A DNA stretch of 64,000 nt from Pseudomonas entomophila (GCF_029478665.1 NZ_JARPQB010000002.1:104549-168548), one strand, 5' to 3'. Positions 15,605 to 25,826 are shown, counted from the first letter of the stretch. Notes: generated by a model not told the origin, from the letters alone. Made by a program: numbers and translations.

Positions 15605-18600
15605 TCCACACCCCCTCGAGCCAGACATCCTGCCCGCCCTGGGCGTCGCTGAAGCCCAGACTGGCCAGGTAATCGTCCTCGCCCTCAACAGCCAGGCTGA
15701 CCCGCACCGCGACATCGCTGTCCAGGTCGATCCGTTGACTCAGCGTATGCCCTGCCACGCTGGTGGAGGTCAGGCTGAATTGGCCACTGCCGGCCAAGGT
15801 CAATGTGCAGCCAACGCGCATTTCGATGCCAAGCGGCGCCTCGAAGGACATGCCTGTGCTCAAGCGTTCGAACGGCAATCGCAACACGCCCTCTTCGTCA
15901 CGGGCGCCCTGCGCGCGCAGCAGGTCACTCAGGTCATCACCACCCAGCCCACTGCGCAGCGTCCTGGATTGCTGTTCCAGCCCGCTCAATTGCGCCAGCA
16001 GCGAATGCCGCAGGCTCGGTAGCTCATCAGGTTGCGACGCCGTGGCGACGAGGGCGTTGAGCGTGGCGTCGACCGCCGCCTCGGCCTGTTTCGACAGCGC
16101 GCCGGTATAGGAGGCAAGCAGCGCGAACGGGGGCGACAGCTGCGCCTTGGTGTCTGCCGACAAGCCTGCCTGTGCTTGCAGATAGGCCACCACACGCTGA
16201 CTGCTCCAGCACAACCCCAGTACCTGTTCCAACTGCTGTGCACTGGCCCCGGCCAGCGCCAGGAACAGGGCCAACCGCGACAGGCAGCCATCGAGCCGTT
16301 TCAACTCGCCGGCACAATCAAGCGCAATGCGCCCGTTGTAGGCGGCGATCCACTGCTGCTGAAGCGCGTGGCAATCCTGGCCAAGGGCAACGAACAGGCC
16401 GTTTTCGCGCAGCAACAAGGTGGCTTCGATGACCCGGTCGTCCTGGAACTTCATCTCCACCAGCGGCACTGGCGCGCCGCCATACTGCATGACCAGCTGG
16501 CGCGTCGTGTCGTCGCCGACCAGGCTCAGGTCGCAGGCATTGAGCGCATGGCCCAGGGCCAGGGCACGGCACACCTTCTGTTGACGCCAGCCACCGGCCG
16601 GGGCATTGAGGAACGCCTGCACGGCGGCAAGGTCACGCTCGCGCCATTGCTGGCGGTCCGACTCGATGGTTTCCAATGCCAGGTCGGTCAGGGCCAGCCG
16701 CGCAAAGCGGTCGAACATCAGCGTCAGCAGGAATGGCGTGTTGCTCAGTTGCGCCGTGGGTAACCGCAGGTTCTGCCCTGCATCGCGCACGACAATACCT
16801 CGGCTGGCGTGTTGCAGGGCCTGCGCGCTGTCCAGTACCTGGTCGAGCAAGCGGGCGAAGAAGCCCTTGTCCTGCTGCAGGCTCACCAGGAAGTGCCGGG
16901 ACTTGGCCAGCGGTGCATCCACCAACTCCACCACGCTATCCAGGATGCTCAACGGGTTTTCCAGCTTGCCGGCATACAGCGTCTGCACATGCAGGTAGCG
17001 GCGGACCAGCGGGAACGCTACCGCGGTCGACAACCACACCTTGCTGGAGCGATCGATGCTGTCTGTGGTCTGGGCTGCATGGTAATAGGCAAAGCACTCG
17101 GCGAAGTGATCGGTGGCCATGACCCGGGCGCGGTTCATCACCTCGGCGCTTTCGAAGCTGTCGAAGCACAGGTTGGCCAGTGGCCGTTCGATTCCGCCCG
17201 CCAGCAGCTTGTGGCGCATGCCGCTTTCCAGGCGGTCGCGCATCTGCTGCAGGCGCTGTGGATCCTCGCTCAAGGCAATCAGGGCCGGGGTGTTGCCACG
17301 CTCACGCTCGGCGTTGCGGACCACCACATCGATCTCGTTGAGCTCGGCCAGCAGTTGGGTGTTCATCAGGGCATTCAGCCCGTCCAGGTCGGCCCTGAAG
17401 CCTTGGTTGGCCAGTTCGATGCGGTTGGCCAGGTCGTCATGGCTCCAGACGATGCTGGCCAGTACCTGCTGGGTGGACCCACGGATCTCATTACGGGTCA
17501 TGCGCATGCCGCTGATCAGCGCCTCGTTCAACCGGTCGAGGTGCTGGGTCAGCTCCATGGACATGTCGTCCAGCTGGCGTTGCAAGCCATCGAAGCGGGC
17601 ATCGACCTGATGGTTGAACACACTGATCTGCCAGGTCAGGCTCTGGTTCATGTTCTGCAACTGCTCCATGACCTGGTCGAAGCGCTTGTTCAGTGCTTCG
17701 TAGACCTGAGTGATCTGCTGGGAAATGGCCTTGGCCGCTTCCAGGTATGGATCGGGCTGCGGGTTGAACATGCTGTAGATGCTGGAGGCCAGGCTCACCA
17801 CCGACATTGCCGCACCAAACAGCCCCATGGCGCCGCCACTCGACAGGGCATTGGAAATGGACTTGATGGTGTCGATGGTGGCGATCGTGATGCTGATGGT
17901 CAGGTCGACGTAATCCAGCACCGTGTTGAAGTCTTCCGAGCCACTCCAGTCACCGGCAAATTTATTGACCAGCGTCCGGGTGAACTTGCTGATCCCCTGT
18001 AGCCCCTGCAGCACCTCCCGGGTGTTGTCCAGGCCGCTGTTGAGCTTCTCCAGCGAGGCCTTGCGATTGGCCAACCGAGCCACCTCCTTGTCGGCGTTGA
18101 CTTCGGTGGTGCGCTGCTCCTGCATGCGCTCGACATCCTTGCGGCGCTTGTCGACACTGCTCTTCATCCTGCCGATTTCGGCTTTCTGACCGTTGACCCA
18201 ACGTGTGACTGCCTGCTCCTGGTCCGCCCGGGTCGCGTTCGGGTCGGGCCTGGTGCCGCTCTTCTTCGCCACGTACTCGTACTTGCGGCCGGTCGAGGGC
18301 AGCAAGTCCAGCTCATCCAGGTCATGGCTCTGGATGTTGATCTGTTTGTTGCTGCCGTCAATCTCCAGCTTGGCGATATCGATCTTCTTGCTCAGCGGGT
18401 GAGCGGACTCGGCCTTCGCCCGGGTGCGCTCGAAATAGTCGCTGAAGTAATCCTTGCCAGGGCTGGACTTTTCCGCCATTTCCTCGCCAGCGGCCCTGAC
18501 CCTGGCGATGTAGCTGCTGTGGTCGTCGAAATCCGGGGCATCGGGTTCGTGCGACGGTTGCGCCGGAACCTGCGTACCCCCACCCTGCCCCGGCGCCTGC

Positions 18601-21600
18601 CAGTGGGTGTCGCTGCCCGGGGCCTGAGGCGCTTGCACCGGCACGGGGTTGGCGGTGCGGCTGGGCGGTGGATCGAACGCCCAGTTGACCCAGCCCAATG
18701 GCTGCCCCAACGGGTCCGGCGTGGGCGACCAGGGCGATGTGGCGTGTTGCTCGAGAAACGCCGCCGCCTGTGGCGCGCTGATCGGCGGGCGCACGGTGGC
18801 CACCAGCAGTTGGCGCATGGCCTGGTGGGCACTGTCGTAGGCGTCGCCTGGCAGGTCGAAGCTCTCCTGCGGCGTGTCGGTGATACCGCCGCAAGCCTCG
18901 CTCACCCGCTTGGCCAGCGCTGGGCTCCAGCGTTCGAGTTGGCTGGCCATCGACGCCCCCGCACGTGGGTACAGGGTCAGGAAGTCGAGGGTTGCCGATG
19001 GCAGGTCGCTGGCGCCAAGCGGCACCTCGAAACTCAACAGGTCACCCGCCTGCGGCGCGGCCAGGGCAGCAAACTGCTCCATCAGTTGTTTGTGCTGGAT
19101 CGCCAGCAACGGTTGCTCCAGGGCGTGTTCCAGCAGCCATTGCAGCACCGCGATGCCCTGCTGGTAGATCGCCTCGCCGTAGCGGCCTTGCCCTGCTTGC
19201 TCCGGATTGACCCGCCGGGCAGCATTTTCTATTGCGTCCAGCGTCTGCGAGGTGGCTGCGGCGAGTTGTTGCGACAAGCTCGCACGTAGCGCAACGTCGT
19301 CCTCGAAAGCCTGCCGGTACAAGGGCGCCAGGTCAGCCACCACGCCAGGGCATTGCAGGCGCAGTTCGGCCAGGCAGTCATCATCGATGACGAAGTGCGA
19401 CAACAGGTTTTGCAACTGCCGAGTCAGGGGTGGCATCAGCAAGTAGAGGCAGATTGCCAGGCGCCCAGTCAGCACGGGATAGTCCATCAACAGCCCAAGG
19501 TGCTGCGCCGGCAGTTGCGCCAGGCGGAAGTCCGCCTTGAGCCGAGCTATCCGCACCTGCGTCGGGAGCGTCGCCAGCAGCGCCTCGGGCATCAGTTGCG
19601 CCAGTAGCTCATCGGTCAGCAACTGGCCATGGGCACTGGCCTGGCCGGCTTGCCACAGCGGCGCTCCCGCTCGCAACAGCAGCGCTGCAGTCCCGGCCTG
19701 CCCGGCCGCCATCGCTTCGGCCAATAGCGAGGGGCCGTTACCTGGGATGACCGGGTCCGCTGGCGCGCCACTGGCGAGCAACTGCTCCAGGTTCTCCCCA
19801 ACCGCTCGCCGAGCCAGCCAGTGCAGCGCCGTGCGGCCCTCTTTGTCGGTGGCTTGCCAGGGTGTGAAACGCGCCCCCTGCACCTGCGGCCAACCTGGGA
19901 AGTCCAGCCGGCGCAACTGCCCCCCCTGGGCGACCAGCAGATTGCCGTTGTCGAGTACCGCCAGCGCGCGCGCATCCTGTACGCTGATCTGCTGAATCAC
20001 CTCATACGGGTGAGGGCTATGCGCCCCTTGCCACAGCACCAAGCGCTCACGGCTCAGCGAGGCGAAACCACCATTGGGCAGCGCAACGATGTCCAGCCAG
20101 CGACGAGCGCCACCGTTCCAGGGCTGTGGCGTGATGCTCAGGCCTTGGATGCGACCATTCTCGCGCACCACCTGCCACAACTGCAGCGTGCCGTCCTCCT
20201 GGCAGGCCAGCAAGCGCCCATCGGGCAGCAGCCGCAGCAGCCGCGGCACCGGCACCGCCGTGGCCCGGGGCAGAACGCGTAGCGCAGTGGTGCTGGCTTC
20301 CCAGAGCAATACCTCGCCGTCGAGGCTTACCAGCAACAGCTGCCCGCTGGCCAGTGGCGCCAGCACGGCCAGTTGCACCGGGCTGTTCAAATGGGCGATC
20401 GGTTGCAAGCCCGCGCGACCATTGCACCACACCTTCAAGGCCTGCCCTTGCAGCGCAGCCACCTTGTCCGGGCCGAAGCGCACGACCTTGGTTGTATCGT
20501 CAGCCAGTTGCGCTTGCACCTGGCAACGGCCACCTTGCAACTGCAGGCTGAGCAAGGCGCCATTGCCACGCTGTAGCAACAGGCTGCCGTCATCGAGCAA
20601 CAGCAACTCGCTCCATGGCTCCTGCGTCTCGGCCAGGGCCAGCGAACGCTGGGTCTCGAAATCCTGGCGCTGTGACGTCAACAGGCGCACGGCACTGGCG
20701 CTGGCCACGGCGATGCCGCCACCGGGCAAGGCGGCCAGGGCCTGTACCGCCTGATCGCCCAGGGCCTGGATGTGGCTGCCAGGCACCGCGCCATACTCGC
20801 GCACCTGGCTGGCCAGGTGCGCGGTCGCCACCGGCTCGCCTGCCTGGGCCGCCACCAGCCACAGGTCCTGCTCCCGCGCTTCGAGTGGCTGGGTGGTGGC
20901 CGGGTGGCACTGGCGCAATTCGTCTGACACGGCGGCGATCAACGAGTCCTTGTGATCAGCGTGCAGGTCGCCGGAAAGGTCCCAAAGCATCACCCCGCCC
21001 AGTTGTGCCTTCAGTGCATGACGGACCTTTTCACGCAGCGAACGGGGGTCGTCATACGTCAGCGATATCGATCGATCCCCATTGATGGCATAGGCATAGG
21101 GCGCGCGGGCGATGGCCTCCAACTCGCTGACGAAGGTCAGGCCAGGCCAACCAACAGACGGGCTCGTGCCTTCTGCGGGCCTGTAGCCACCGGCCTCGCG
21201 TATCTCGACGATGTAGCGGTACAACAGCACTTCGTCCGGCTGGACATCTTTATTGACCAGGCAACGCAAGCCTTTGTTGTCATCAGTGGCGCCCTTGACC
21301 GTCACCGGGCGACCGTAAGCGGCCAGGCCCAATGCCAGTTGCCGGCGTGTCAGGCAGTTTTTCTCCACCAGGCCCAGAAAGCAGTCGATCGTTGCAGTGA
21401 TGCTGAACGTAGGGTCGATAGCCGGCTCCGCGCCGGCGCCTGGCGTGCCCATCGGCGCATTGAACCAGGACTTGTCCGACCAGGCACCGTGGTAGTCGTA
21501 GCTCATCACGTTGACGTAATCGACCCTGTCGCCAATACCACGCCATTGCGCTTCGGTCAGGAACTTGACCTTTTCTGGCGAGGACGGCGCGGCAATGGCC

Positions 21601-23129
21601 AGCTTGCGCGTGCCCAAGGCATTTCGCAGGTCGTCCAGCAGGCTGACATAGCCATCGCCATCCTCGCTTTTGGGGTACTCCCAATCCACCTCGAAACCAT
21701 CGAATGCCAAGGCGTCCAGGGCCCTGGCGGCGGACTGCGCCAAGCGCTGACGCTGCGCCGGGTCTCTGGATATCTGCCGAAACTGGTTGCTGAACGGGGC
21801 GATGTCCTGCTGGGCGTCGAACGCGTTGCTCAGCAGCCGCATCAGCTCGAGGTCGAGGGCTGTGGCTTCACCTTCGGCAGCGTCGATGCAACGCCCCTGG
21901 CAGAGGCTGCCGTGTTTCACCAGCCACGCCCAGAGCTCACGTTTGCCTGCCTCGTCGTCGAACAGCCCGCCGGGATCCTGCCGGGCGTAGCGATAGAGGC
22001 TTGGAGGACGCAGCAGATCAAGCGACTTTGCGGGGCTGTCGGCGTCTTCGGGCAGGTAGACGAGCTTCCATGCGCTCTCATTGTTCTGCTGCGCGATGTA
22101 GATGCCAAAGGCAGGGGTCGGCAACGCATGACACGCCGGGAAGAGCGCCAAGTCGTCCACCGTCGTGAAGGTGACCTTCGGGCTCTTGGGCCAGCCACCG
22201 ACGATCAACGACACCTGCAAGTTGGGGTTGAGCTGCTTCATGAACTGCAGCGCCGCCACCTGGAAATTGTCGGACCACTCATCACTGCTGCATAGGGTAC
22301 CGTCGCCCTGAAGGTTCATCATGCCGTAGGAGATGCAGTTGACGTGGTCGACCGGGATGTCCGTGACGAAGTAGTTGCGCTTGTACATGAAGTAATTGGC
22401 GTAATAGCCAACGAAGCGCCGGGTCAGGTCCGCCGACTTGGCCTTGCCGGCCATGCTGCGATCCAGCACCCGGCGCTCGCCACCTTCCTTCTGCAGGATC
22501 ACCGCTTCCAGCGGCACCTCCTGCAGGCACTGCGGCGTGGTCATGGCTCGGGCCAGGCCGGCGCCCCCCTGTCCGCTGGTATTGGCATCCAGCAGTACGC
22601 TGACCTTGGGCAGGCATTGCACGCCAACGATCGGTGAACGCATGGGCAAGCCATAGAACGAGTTGGCATAGAACAGTTCAACTTGCTCATAGGGCCCGAT
22701 CACCACCGGCTCTGCGTAACCGAGGGTCAGCAGGTAGTGATCGTCGAACTCCTCACGGACCAGAGGCGCACGCTTGGGGGCGTTGAACAGGCTACCCCAG
22801 GGACAGAAGAAGTCTTCGTACAGCGACTTGACCGTGTCATTCGGCCCTATCAGCTGGAGCGGATCCCAGTCGACCTGCACCTTGGATCGCAGGAAGGCGA
22901 CTTTCTGCCGGTTCTCGATGTTGTCGTAGGGCTGCCCGTCGTTCTTCAGCCACTCGATGGTCTGGTCGGTCAGGTTGGCCGGGATGCCCTTGCCAACGAA
23001 CACGTTGGTGCGGATGACCAGCTTCCTGAGTTTGATCGGCGATTTGCTGGCGTTGTACAGGTACAGGGAATCGACGCCTTTGTTCTTTTCGAACAGCAAC
23101 TGCAGGCCTTCATTCGATTGCGCTTGCAT
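15588..23129 (-). CDS. Giant multidomain GH18 chitinase / beta-propeller / ankyrin / coiled-coil protein (putative toxin)
   Basis: A 2513-residue protein. The ATG at 23129 is preferred because GGAG lies 6 bases upstream; two upstream starts lack one. Domains by eye: residues ~1-230 unknown; ~236-735 GH18, with DGFEVDWE (477-484, catalytic Glu484), MSYDYHG from 542 and GGVMLWDLSGD near the end; ~750-1090 repeated beta-strand units (SGQLLLVSLDGEVLLWEA, DGRLLACQEDGTLQLW) like a WD-type propeller; ~1093-1163 ankyrin-like (DKEGRTALHWLARRA); helical region; Pro/Gly/Gln-rich linker ~1484-1535; charged coiled coils; hydrophobic Gly/Ala-rich segment ~1740-1787; long heptad helices; beta-rich C terminus. 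No signal peptide is seen. Chitinase plus membrane-active helices recalls insecticidal toxin complexes, but no Tc partner genes are nearby. GC content is like the host. Confidence 0.8.
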   Translation of the reverse strand: MQAQSNEGLQLLFEKNKGVDSLYLYNASKSPIKLRKLVIRTNVFVGKGIPANLTDQTIEWLKNDGQPYDNIENRQKVAFLRSKVQVDWDPLQLIGPNDTVKSLYEDFFCPWGSLFNAPKRAPLVREEFDDHYLLTLGYAEPVVIGPYEQVELFYANSFYGLPMRSPIVGVQCLPKVSVLLDANTSGQGGAGLARAMTTPQCLQEVPLEAVILQKEGGERRVLDRSMAGKAKSADLTRRFVGYYANYFMYKRNYFVTDIPVDHVNCISYGMMNLQGDGTLCSSDEWSDNFQVAALQFMKQLNPNLQVSLIVGGWPKSPKVTFTTVDDLALFPACHALPTPAFGIYIAQQNNESAWKLVYLPEDADSPAKSLDLLRPPSLYRYARQDPGGLFDDEAGKRELWAWLVKHGSLCQGRCIDAAEGEATALDLELMRLLSNAFDAQQDIAPFSNQFRQISRDPAQRQRLAQSAARALDALAFDGFEVDWEYPKSEDGDGYVSLLDDLRNALGTRKLAIAAPSSPEKVKFLTEAQWRGIGDRVDYVNVMSYDYHGAWSDKSWFNAPMGTPGAGAEPAIDPTFSITATIDCFLGLVEKNCLTRRQLALGLAAYGRPVTVKGATDDNKGLRCLVNKDVQPDEVLLYRYIVEIREAGGYRPAEGTSPSVGWPGLTFVSELEAIARAPYAYAINGDRSISLTYDDPRSLREKVRHALKAQLGGVMLWDLSGDLHADHKDSLIAAVSDELRQCHPATTQPLEAREQDLWLVAAQAGEPVATAHLASQVREYGAVPGSHIQALGDQAVQALAALPGGGIAVASASAVRLLTSQRQDFETQRSLALAETQEPWSELLLLDDGSLLLQRGNGALLSLQLQGGRCQVQAQLADDTTKVVRFGPDKVAALQGQALKVWCNGRAGLQPIAHLNSPVQLAVLAPLASGQLLLVSLDGEVLLWEASTTALRVLPRATAVPVPRLLRLLPDGRLLACQEDGTLQLWQVVRENGRIQGLSITPQPWNGGARRWLDIVALPNGGFASLSRERLVLWQGAHSPHPYEVIQQISVQDARALAVLDNGNLLVAQGGQLRRLDFPGWPQVQGARFTPWQATDKEGRTALHWLARRAVGENLEQLLASGAPADPVIPGNGPSLLAEAMAAGQAGTAALLLRAGAPLWQAGQASAHGQLLTDELLAQLMPEALLATLPTQVRIARLKADFRLAQLPAQHLGLLMDYPVLTGRLAICLYLLMPPLTRQLQNLLSHFVIDDDCLAELRLQCPGVVADLAPLYRQAFEDDVALRASLSQQLAAATSQTLDAIENAARRVNPEQAGQGRYGEAIYQQGIAVLQWLLEHALEQPLLAIQHKQLMEQFAALAAPQAGDLLSFEVPLGASDLPSATLDFLTLYPRAGASMASQLERWSPALAKRVSEACGGITDTPQESFDLPGDAYDSAHQAMRQLLVATVRPPISAPQAAAFLEQHATSPWSPTPDPLGQPLGWVNWAFDPPPSRTANPVPVQAPQAPGSDTHWQAPGQGGGTQVPAQPSHEPDAPDFDDHSSYIARVRAAGEEMAEKSSPGKDYFSDYFERTRAKAESAHPLSKKIDIAKLEIDGSNKQINIQSHDLDELDLLPSTGRKYEYVAKKSGTRPDPNATRADQEQAVTRWVNGQKAEIGRMKSSVDKRRKDVERMQEQRTTEVNADKEVARLANRKASLEKLNSGLDNTREVLQGLQGISKFTRTLVNKFAGDWSGSEDFNTVLDYVDLTISITIATIDTIKSISNALSSGGAMGLFGAAMSVVSLASSIYSMFNPQPDPYLEAAKAISQQITQVYEALNKRFDQVMEQLQNMNQSLTWQISVFNHQVDARFDGLQRQLDDMSMELTQHLDRLNEALISGMRMTRNEIRGSTQQVLASIVWSHDDLANRIELANQGFRADLDGLNALMNTQLLAELNEIDVVVRNAERERGNTPALIALSEDPQRLQQMRDRLESGMRHKLLAGGIERPLANLCFDSFESAEVMNRARVMATDHFAECFAYYHAAQTTDSIDRSSKVWLSTAVAFPLVRRYLHVQTLYAGKLENPLSILDSVVELVDAPLAKSRHFLVSLQQDKGFFARLLDQVLDSAQALQHASRGIVVRDAGQNLRLPTAQLSNTPFLLTLMFDRFARLALTDLALETIESDRQQWRERDLAAVQAFLNAPAGGWRQQKVCRALALGHALNACDLSLVGDDTTRQLVMQYGGAPVPLVEMKFQDDRVIEATLLLRENGLFVALGQDCHALQQQWIAAYNGRIALDCAGELKRLDGCLSRLALFLALAGASAQQLEQVLGLCWSSQRVVAYLQAQAGLSADTKAQLSPPFALLASYTGALSKQAEAAVDATLNALVATASQPDELPSLRHSLLAQLSGLEQQSRTLRSGLGGDDLSDLLRAQGARDEEGVLRLPFERLSTGMSFEAPLGIEMRVGCTLTLAGSGQFSLTSTSVAGHTLSQRIDLDSDVAVRVSLAVEGEDDYLASLGFSDAQGGQDVWLEGVWIKPAQ

Positions 23130-23141
23130 GTAGGACTCCAT

Positions 23142-23597
23142 GGCCAATGTCGTGGCCGCCAAAAAATGTCGCCCCTGAGGTCAGCGACCATCGCTGCAAG
23201 GGCCTGGAAAGTTGCATCGCGACAGGCAGATGGGCCGCTCGAAGGAAAGGCGACTTTGGCACCTGAAGGCTCGCCAGGGTGGTGAGCAGCATCAGGTTGC
23301 AGGCGAGCGTAAGTGGGGACGCAAGGCAGTCTTGGACCTGCAGCGGACGGCAGGAGACGAAATGAGTCTGCATGCGTGAACACTCCCTTGTTCAGCCTGC
23401 CAGCAACGTAGTTCAAGCATGCTGGTTTAGCAATGGCCAAATAATGGCACTGCTCTGACTTACCCATTCGAACCGGCCAGATCAGGTTCGGCGACTGATC
23501 TGCCAAAACGCAGGCAAGTCGTGCCAACCTGCCTGCCCCTGGCTGTGCATTCGCCCCCTGGACGTTATGGTGGTCATCACCTTCCTTCCGGGGCGCA
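23142..23597. promoter_or_regulatory. Noncoding region upstream of the giant gene
   Basis: About 450 bp without a convincing gene. It must hold the leader and promoter of the minus-strand giant gene. No strong sigma-70 boxes, terminator or REP element were identified by eye. Confidence 0.35.
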
Positions 23598-23795
23598 ATG
23601 GCCATGACCATGACTACCCTCAGCCGTCTCAGCCTGCTGGCATTGATCGTCGGCATGTTACTGGGCGAGATCGTCCTGGCCAGTCTCGGGCTGGCGGGCT
23701 TGTGTGGCGCTGCGGTCTACCTCGATGTGCGACAGGATGCCCAGGCAGAGGACTGCCAGGAAACTACCGCGTCGGATCCGCAGTTCCTCGCCTGA
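23598..23795 (+). CDS. Small membrane protein (hypothetical)
   Basis: A 65-residue frame with a strongly hydrophobic stretch (LSLLALIVGMLLGEIVLASL) followed by a second weaker one and an acidic tail (DAQAEDCQETT). Three ATGs lie within five codons. It could be a one- or two-helix inner-membrane protein, and no family was recognised. It lies between the giant gene and the two-component system. Existence is plausible from hydrophobic periodicity, but the ribosome site is poor. Confidence 0.4.
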   Translation: MAMTMTTLSRLSLLALIVGMLLGEIVLASLGLAGLCGAAVYLDVRQDAQAEDCQETTASDPQFLA

Positions 23796-23837
23796 TAACG
23801 TCCTGGTGCGCCAGGCCTGGGATATCTGTCGCCTGTT

Positions 23838-23872
23838 CCGGCCCTTTCGCCGGCAAAGCCGGCTCCTACCTG
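23838..23872. repeat. REP-like hairpin (GCCGGC type)
   Basis: TCGCCGGCAAAGCCGGCTCC forms a short GC hairpin followed by TAC. This is the common Pseudomonas intergenic element, also present near 25888, 44389 and 53683. Confidence 0.7.
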
Positions 23873-23955
23873 TCCAGCGTGGATAGCGTGAGGCGCAACC
23901 TCGCCACGCGCCATGCTAAGCTGCGCCGCCCTACCCCATGCCCCGAAGGAACGCC

Positions 23956-24645
23956 ATGCTGCCCAAGCGCGTATTGATAGTCGAGGACGACGCCGATGGT
24001 GCCAGCATCCTCGAGGCCTACCTGCGCAAGGACGGCTTCGAGGTGGCGGTGGCCGAGGACGGCGCCAGGGGCCTGGCGCTGTTTCGCCAATGGTCGCCGC
24101 AGATCGTCCTGCTGGACATGATGCTGCCCAAGCTCTCCGGCCCCGAACTGCTGTCGGAGATCCGCCGCAACGACAACACCCCGGTGATCATGGTCACCGC
24201 CATCGGCGACGAGCCGGACAAGATCGGCGCGCTGCGCTACGGCGCCGATGATTATGTGGTCAAGCCCTGCAACCCACGGGAGGTCGTGGCCCGGGTGCAT
24301 GCCGTGCTGCGCCGCTACGGCGCCTCCACCGCCACCCAGCAACGCTTCGAGTGCGCCGGGGTGTGGGTGGACAACGAACGCATCGTCGCCGGGGTGCGCC
24401 AGGCCAACGGCGACGAGACGATCCTGGACCTCACCCGCTCGGAGTTCCTGCTGCTCGCCGCGCTGCTGCGCGCACCGTCCAAGGCCTTCAGCCGCGAGGC
24501 ACTGCTGGAGCTGTGCATGCCCGACAGCGATGCGCTGGTGCGGATCATCGACACCCATGTACACAACCTGCGGCGCAAGCTCGAGGCGGTGGGCATCACC
24601 GAGGTGCTGGTGACAGTGCGCTCGGTGGGCTACCGGTTCCGCTGA
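23956..24645 (+). CDS. OmpR-family response regulator
   Basis: A 229-residue response regulator. The receiver domain has D11/D12 in LIVEDD, phospho-acceptor D54 in VLLDMMLPK, and the conserved Lys in DDYVVKPCNPREV. A winged-helix C terminus follows (LTRSEFLLLAALL, VHNLRRKLEAVGITEVLVTVRSVGYRF). The ATG at 23956 is chosen because GAAGGA lies 6-11 bases upstream. It overlaps the kinase gene by one base (TGATG). The stimulus is unknown; the lipid A deacylase gene downstream suggests envelope stress or cationic peptides as a hypothesis. Confidence 0.93.
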   Translation: MLPKRVLIVEDDADGASILEAYLRKDGFEVAVAEDGARGLALFRQWSPQIVLLDMMLPKLSGPELLSEIRRNDNTPVIMVTAIGDEPDKIGALRYGADDYVVKPCNPREVVARVHAVLRRYGASTATQQRFECAGVWVDNERIVAGVRQANGDETILDLTRSEFLLLAALLRAPSKAFSREALLELCMPDSDALVRIIDTHVHNLRRKLEAVGITEVLVTVRSVGYRFR

Positions 24646-25826
24646 TGGCCCTGGGCAGGAACTCGTTGTGGGCCTGGGTCGGCTCGCGCATGACCGTGCT
24701 GGCCATCAGCGCGGTGCTCACCGTCGTCGGCTGCATGTACCTGTACTACCACGCCGTCGAATACCACGTGATGGCCTCGATGACACCCGCCGACCGTGCG
24801 CAGTACGTCGCCGCGCTGGCGGACGTGAAACAGCACGAGGGGGTGCTCTGGGAGCTGCTGCAACGCTACTACGACGTCGAGAGCTTCCTGCCCGACATCG
24901 GCAACGACGCCGACTGGCTGGCGCTGTACAGCTTCGTCGCCCTGGTCATCCCGCTGGTGATCATCATCGCGCTGTGGCTGTCCCGGCCGCTGTCCCGGCA
25001 GTTCCGCAAGCTCGCCCAGGCGGCGCGCCAGGTGGCAGGTGGCGACCTGGAGGTGCGGGTGGTGCAGTACCCGGGCCAGCCGGCAGAGATGCAACGCCTG
25101 TGCGGCGACTTCAACAGCATGGTCGAGCGCCTGTCGCTATATGAACGCGAAGTGGCGCAGTCCAGCTCCAACCTCGCCCATGAACTGCGCACGCCGCTGA
25201 ATGCCGCGCTGGGACGGGTCCAGGGCATGCTCGACGACGTGTTCCCGATGAGCCCGGAGCAGTTGCGCCTGGTGCAGAGCCAGTTGAACAACCTCAACAC
25301 CCTGGTGGGCGACCTGCACCTGCTGTCGCTGGCCCATGCCGGCCAGTTGCCGTTGCACGTCACCGGGTTCTCCCTGGCCCGGTTGGTCGAGGAACGCCTG
25401 GACTGGTTCGCGCCGCAGTTCGAGGCAGCCGAAATGCGGGTCACCTCACGCCTGCCCGGCGCATTGGACATCGAGGCGGACAGGAGCCGGCTGGGCCAGT
25501 TGATCAACATCCTGATCGAGAACGCCATCAAGTACGCTTCCGACGGCCGCACGCTGGAGGTTACGGCACGTCGCGAGGGCGCGTGGCTGCGCCTGGAATT
25601 CCTCGACCGTGGCCAGGGCATCGCGCAGAAGGACCTGGGCAACATGTTCGTGCGCTTCTGGCGGGCCGAACAGTCCCGCGCGCGGGTAACCGGCGGCGGC
25701 GGCCTGGGGCTGTCGATCGCCCAGGCGATCTGCGAAGCCCATGGCGGGCATATCGCCGCGCAACGGCGCGACGAAGGCGGGTTGGCGCTGCTGGTGTCGT
25801 TGCCCCTTCACGACCTGCACCCGTAG
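24645..25826 (+). CDS. Sensor histidine kinase
   Basis: A 393-residue membrane kinase. It has TM1 at about residues 13-36, a short periplasmic loop, TM2 at about 94-113 (FVALVIPLVIIIALWL), HAMP, an H-box SSNLAHELRTPLN with His179 as phospho-acceptor, and the ATPase motifs NILIENAIKYASDG, DRGQGI and GGGGLGLSIAQAI. It is translationally coupled to the response regulator. The small periplasmic loop (about 57 residues, rich in D/E) could sense cations or peptides; this is inference. Confidence 0.93.
   Translation: MALGRNSLWAWVGSRMTVLAISAVLTVVGCMYLYYHAVEYHVMASMTPADRAQYVAALADVKQHEGVLWELLQRYYDVESFLPDIGNDADWLALYSFVALVIPLVIIIALWLSRPLSRQFRKLAQAARQVAGGDLEVRVVQYPGQPAEMQRLCGDFNSMVERLSLYEREVAQSSSNLAHELRTPLNAALGRVQGMLDDVFPMSPEQLRLVQSQLNNLNTLVGDLHLLSLAHAGQLPLHVTGFSLARLVEERLDWFAPQFEAAEMRVTSRLPGALDIEADRSRLGQLINILIENAIKYASDGRTLEVTARREGAWLRLEFLDRGQGIAQKDLGNMFVRFWRAEQSRARVTGGGGLGLSIAQAICEAHGGHIAAQRRDEGGLALLVSLPLHDLHP

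Noticed and set aside
15588..23129. Reading the giant gene as a Tc toxin subunit
   Set aside because: No TcA, TcB or TcC signatures (for example Rhs repeats) are present and no companion genes flank it. Only the chitinase association is shared.
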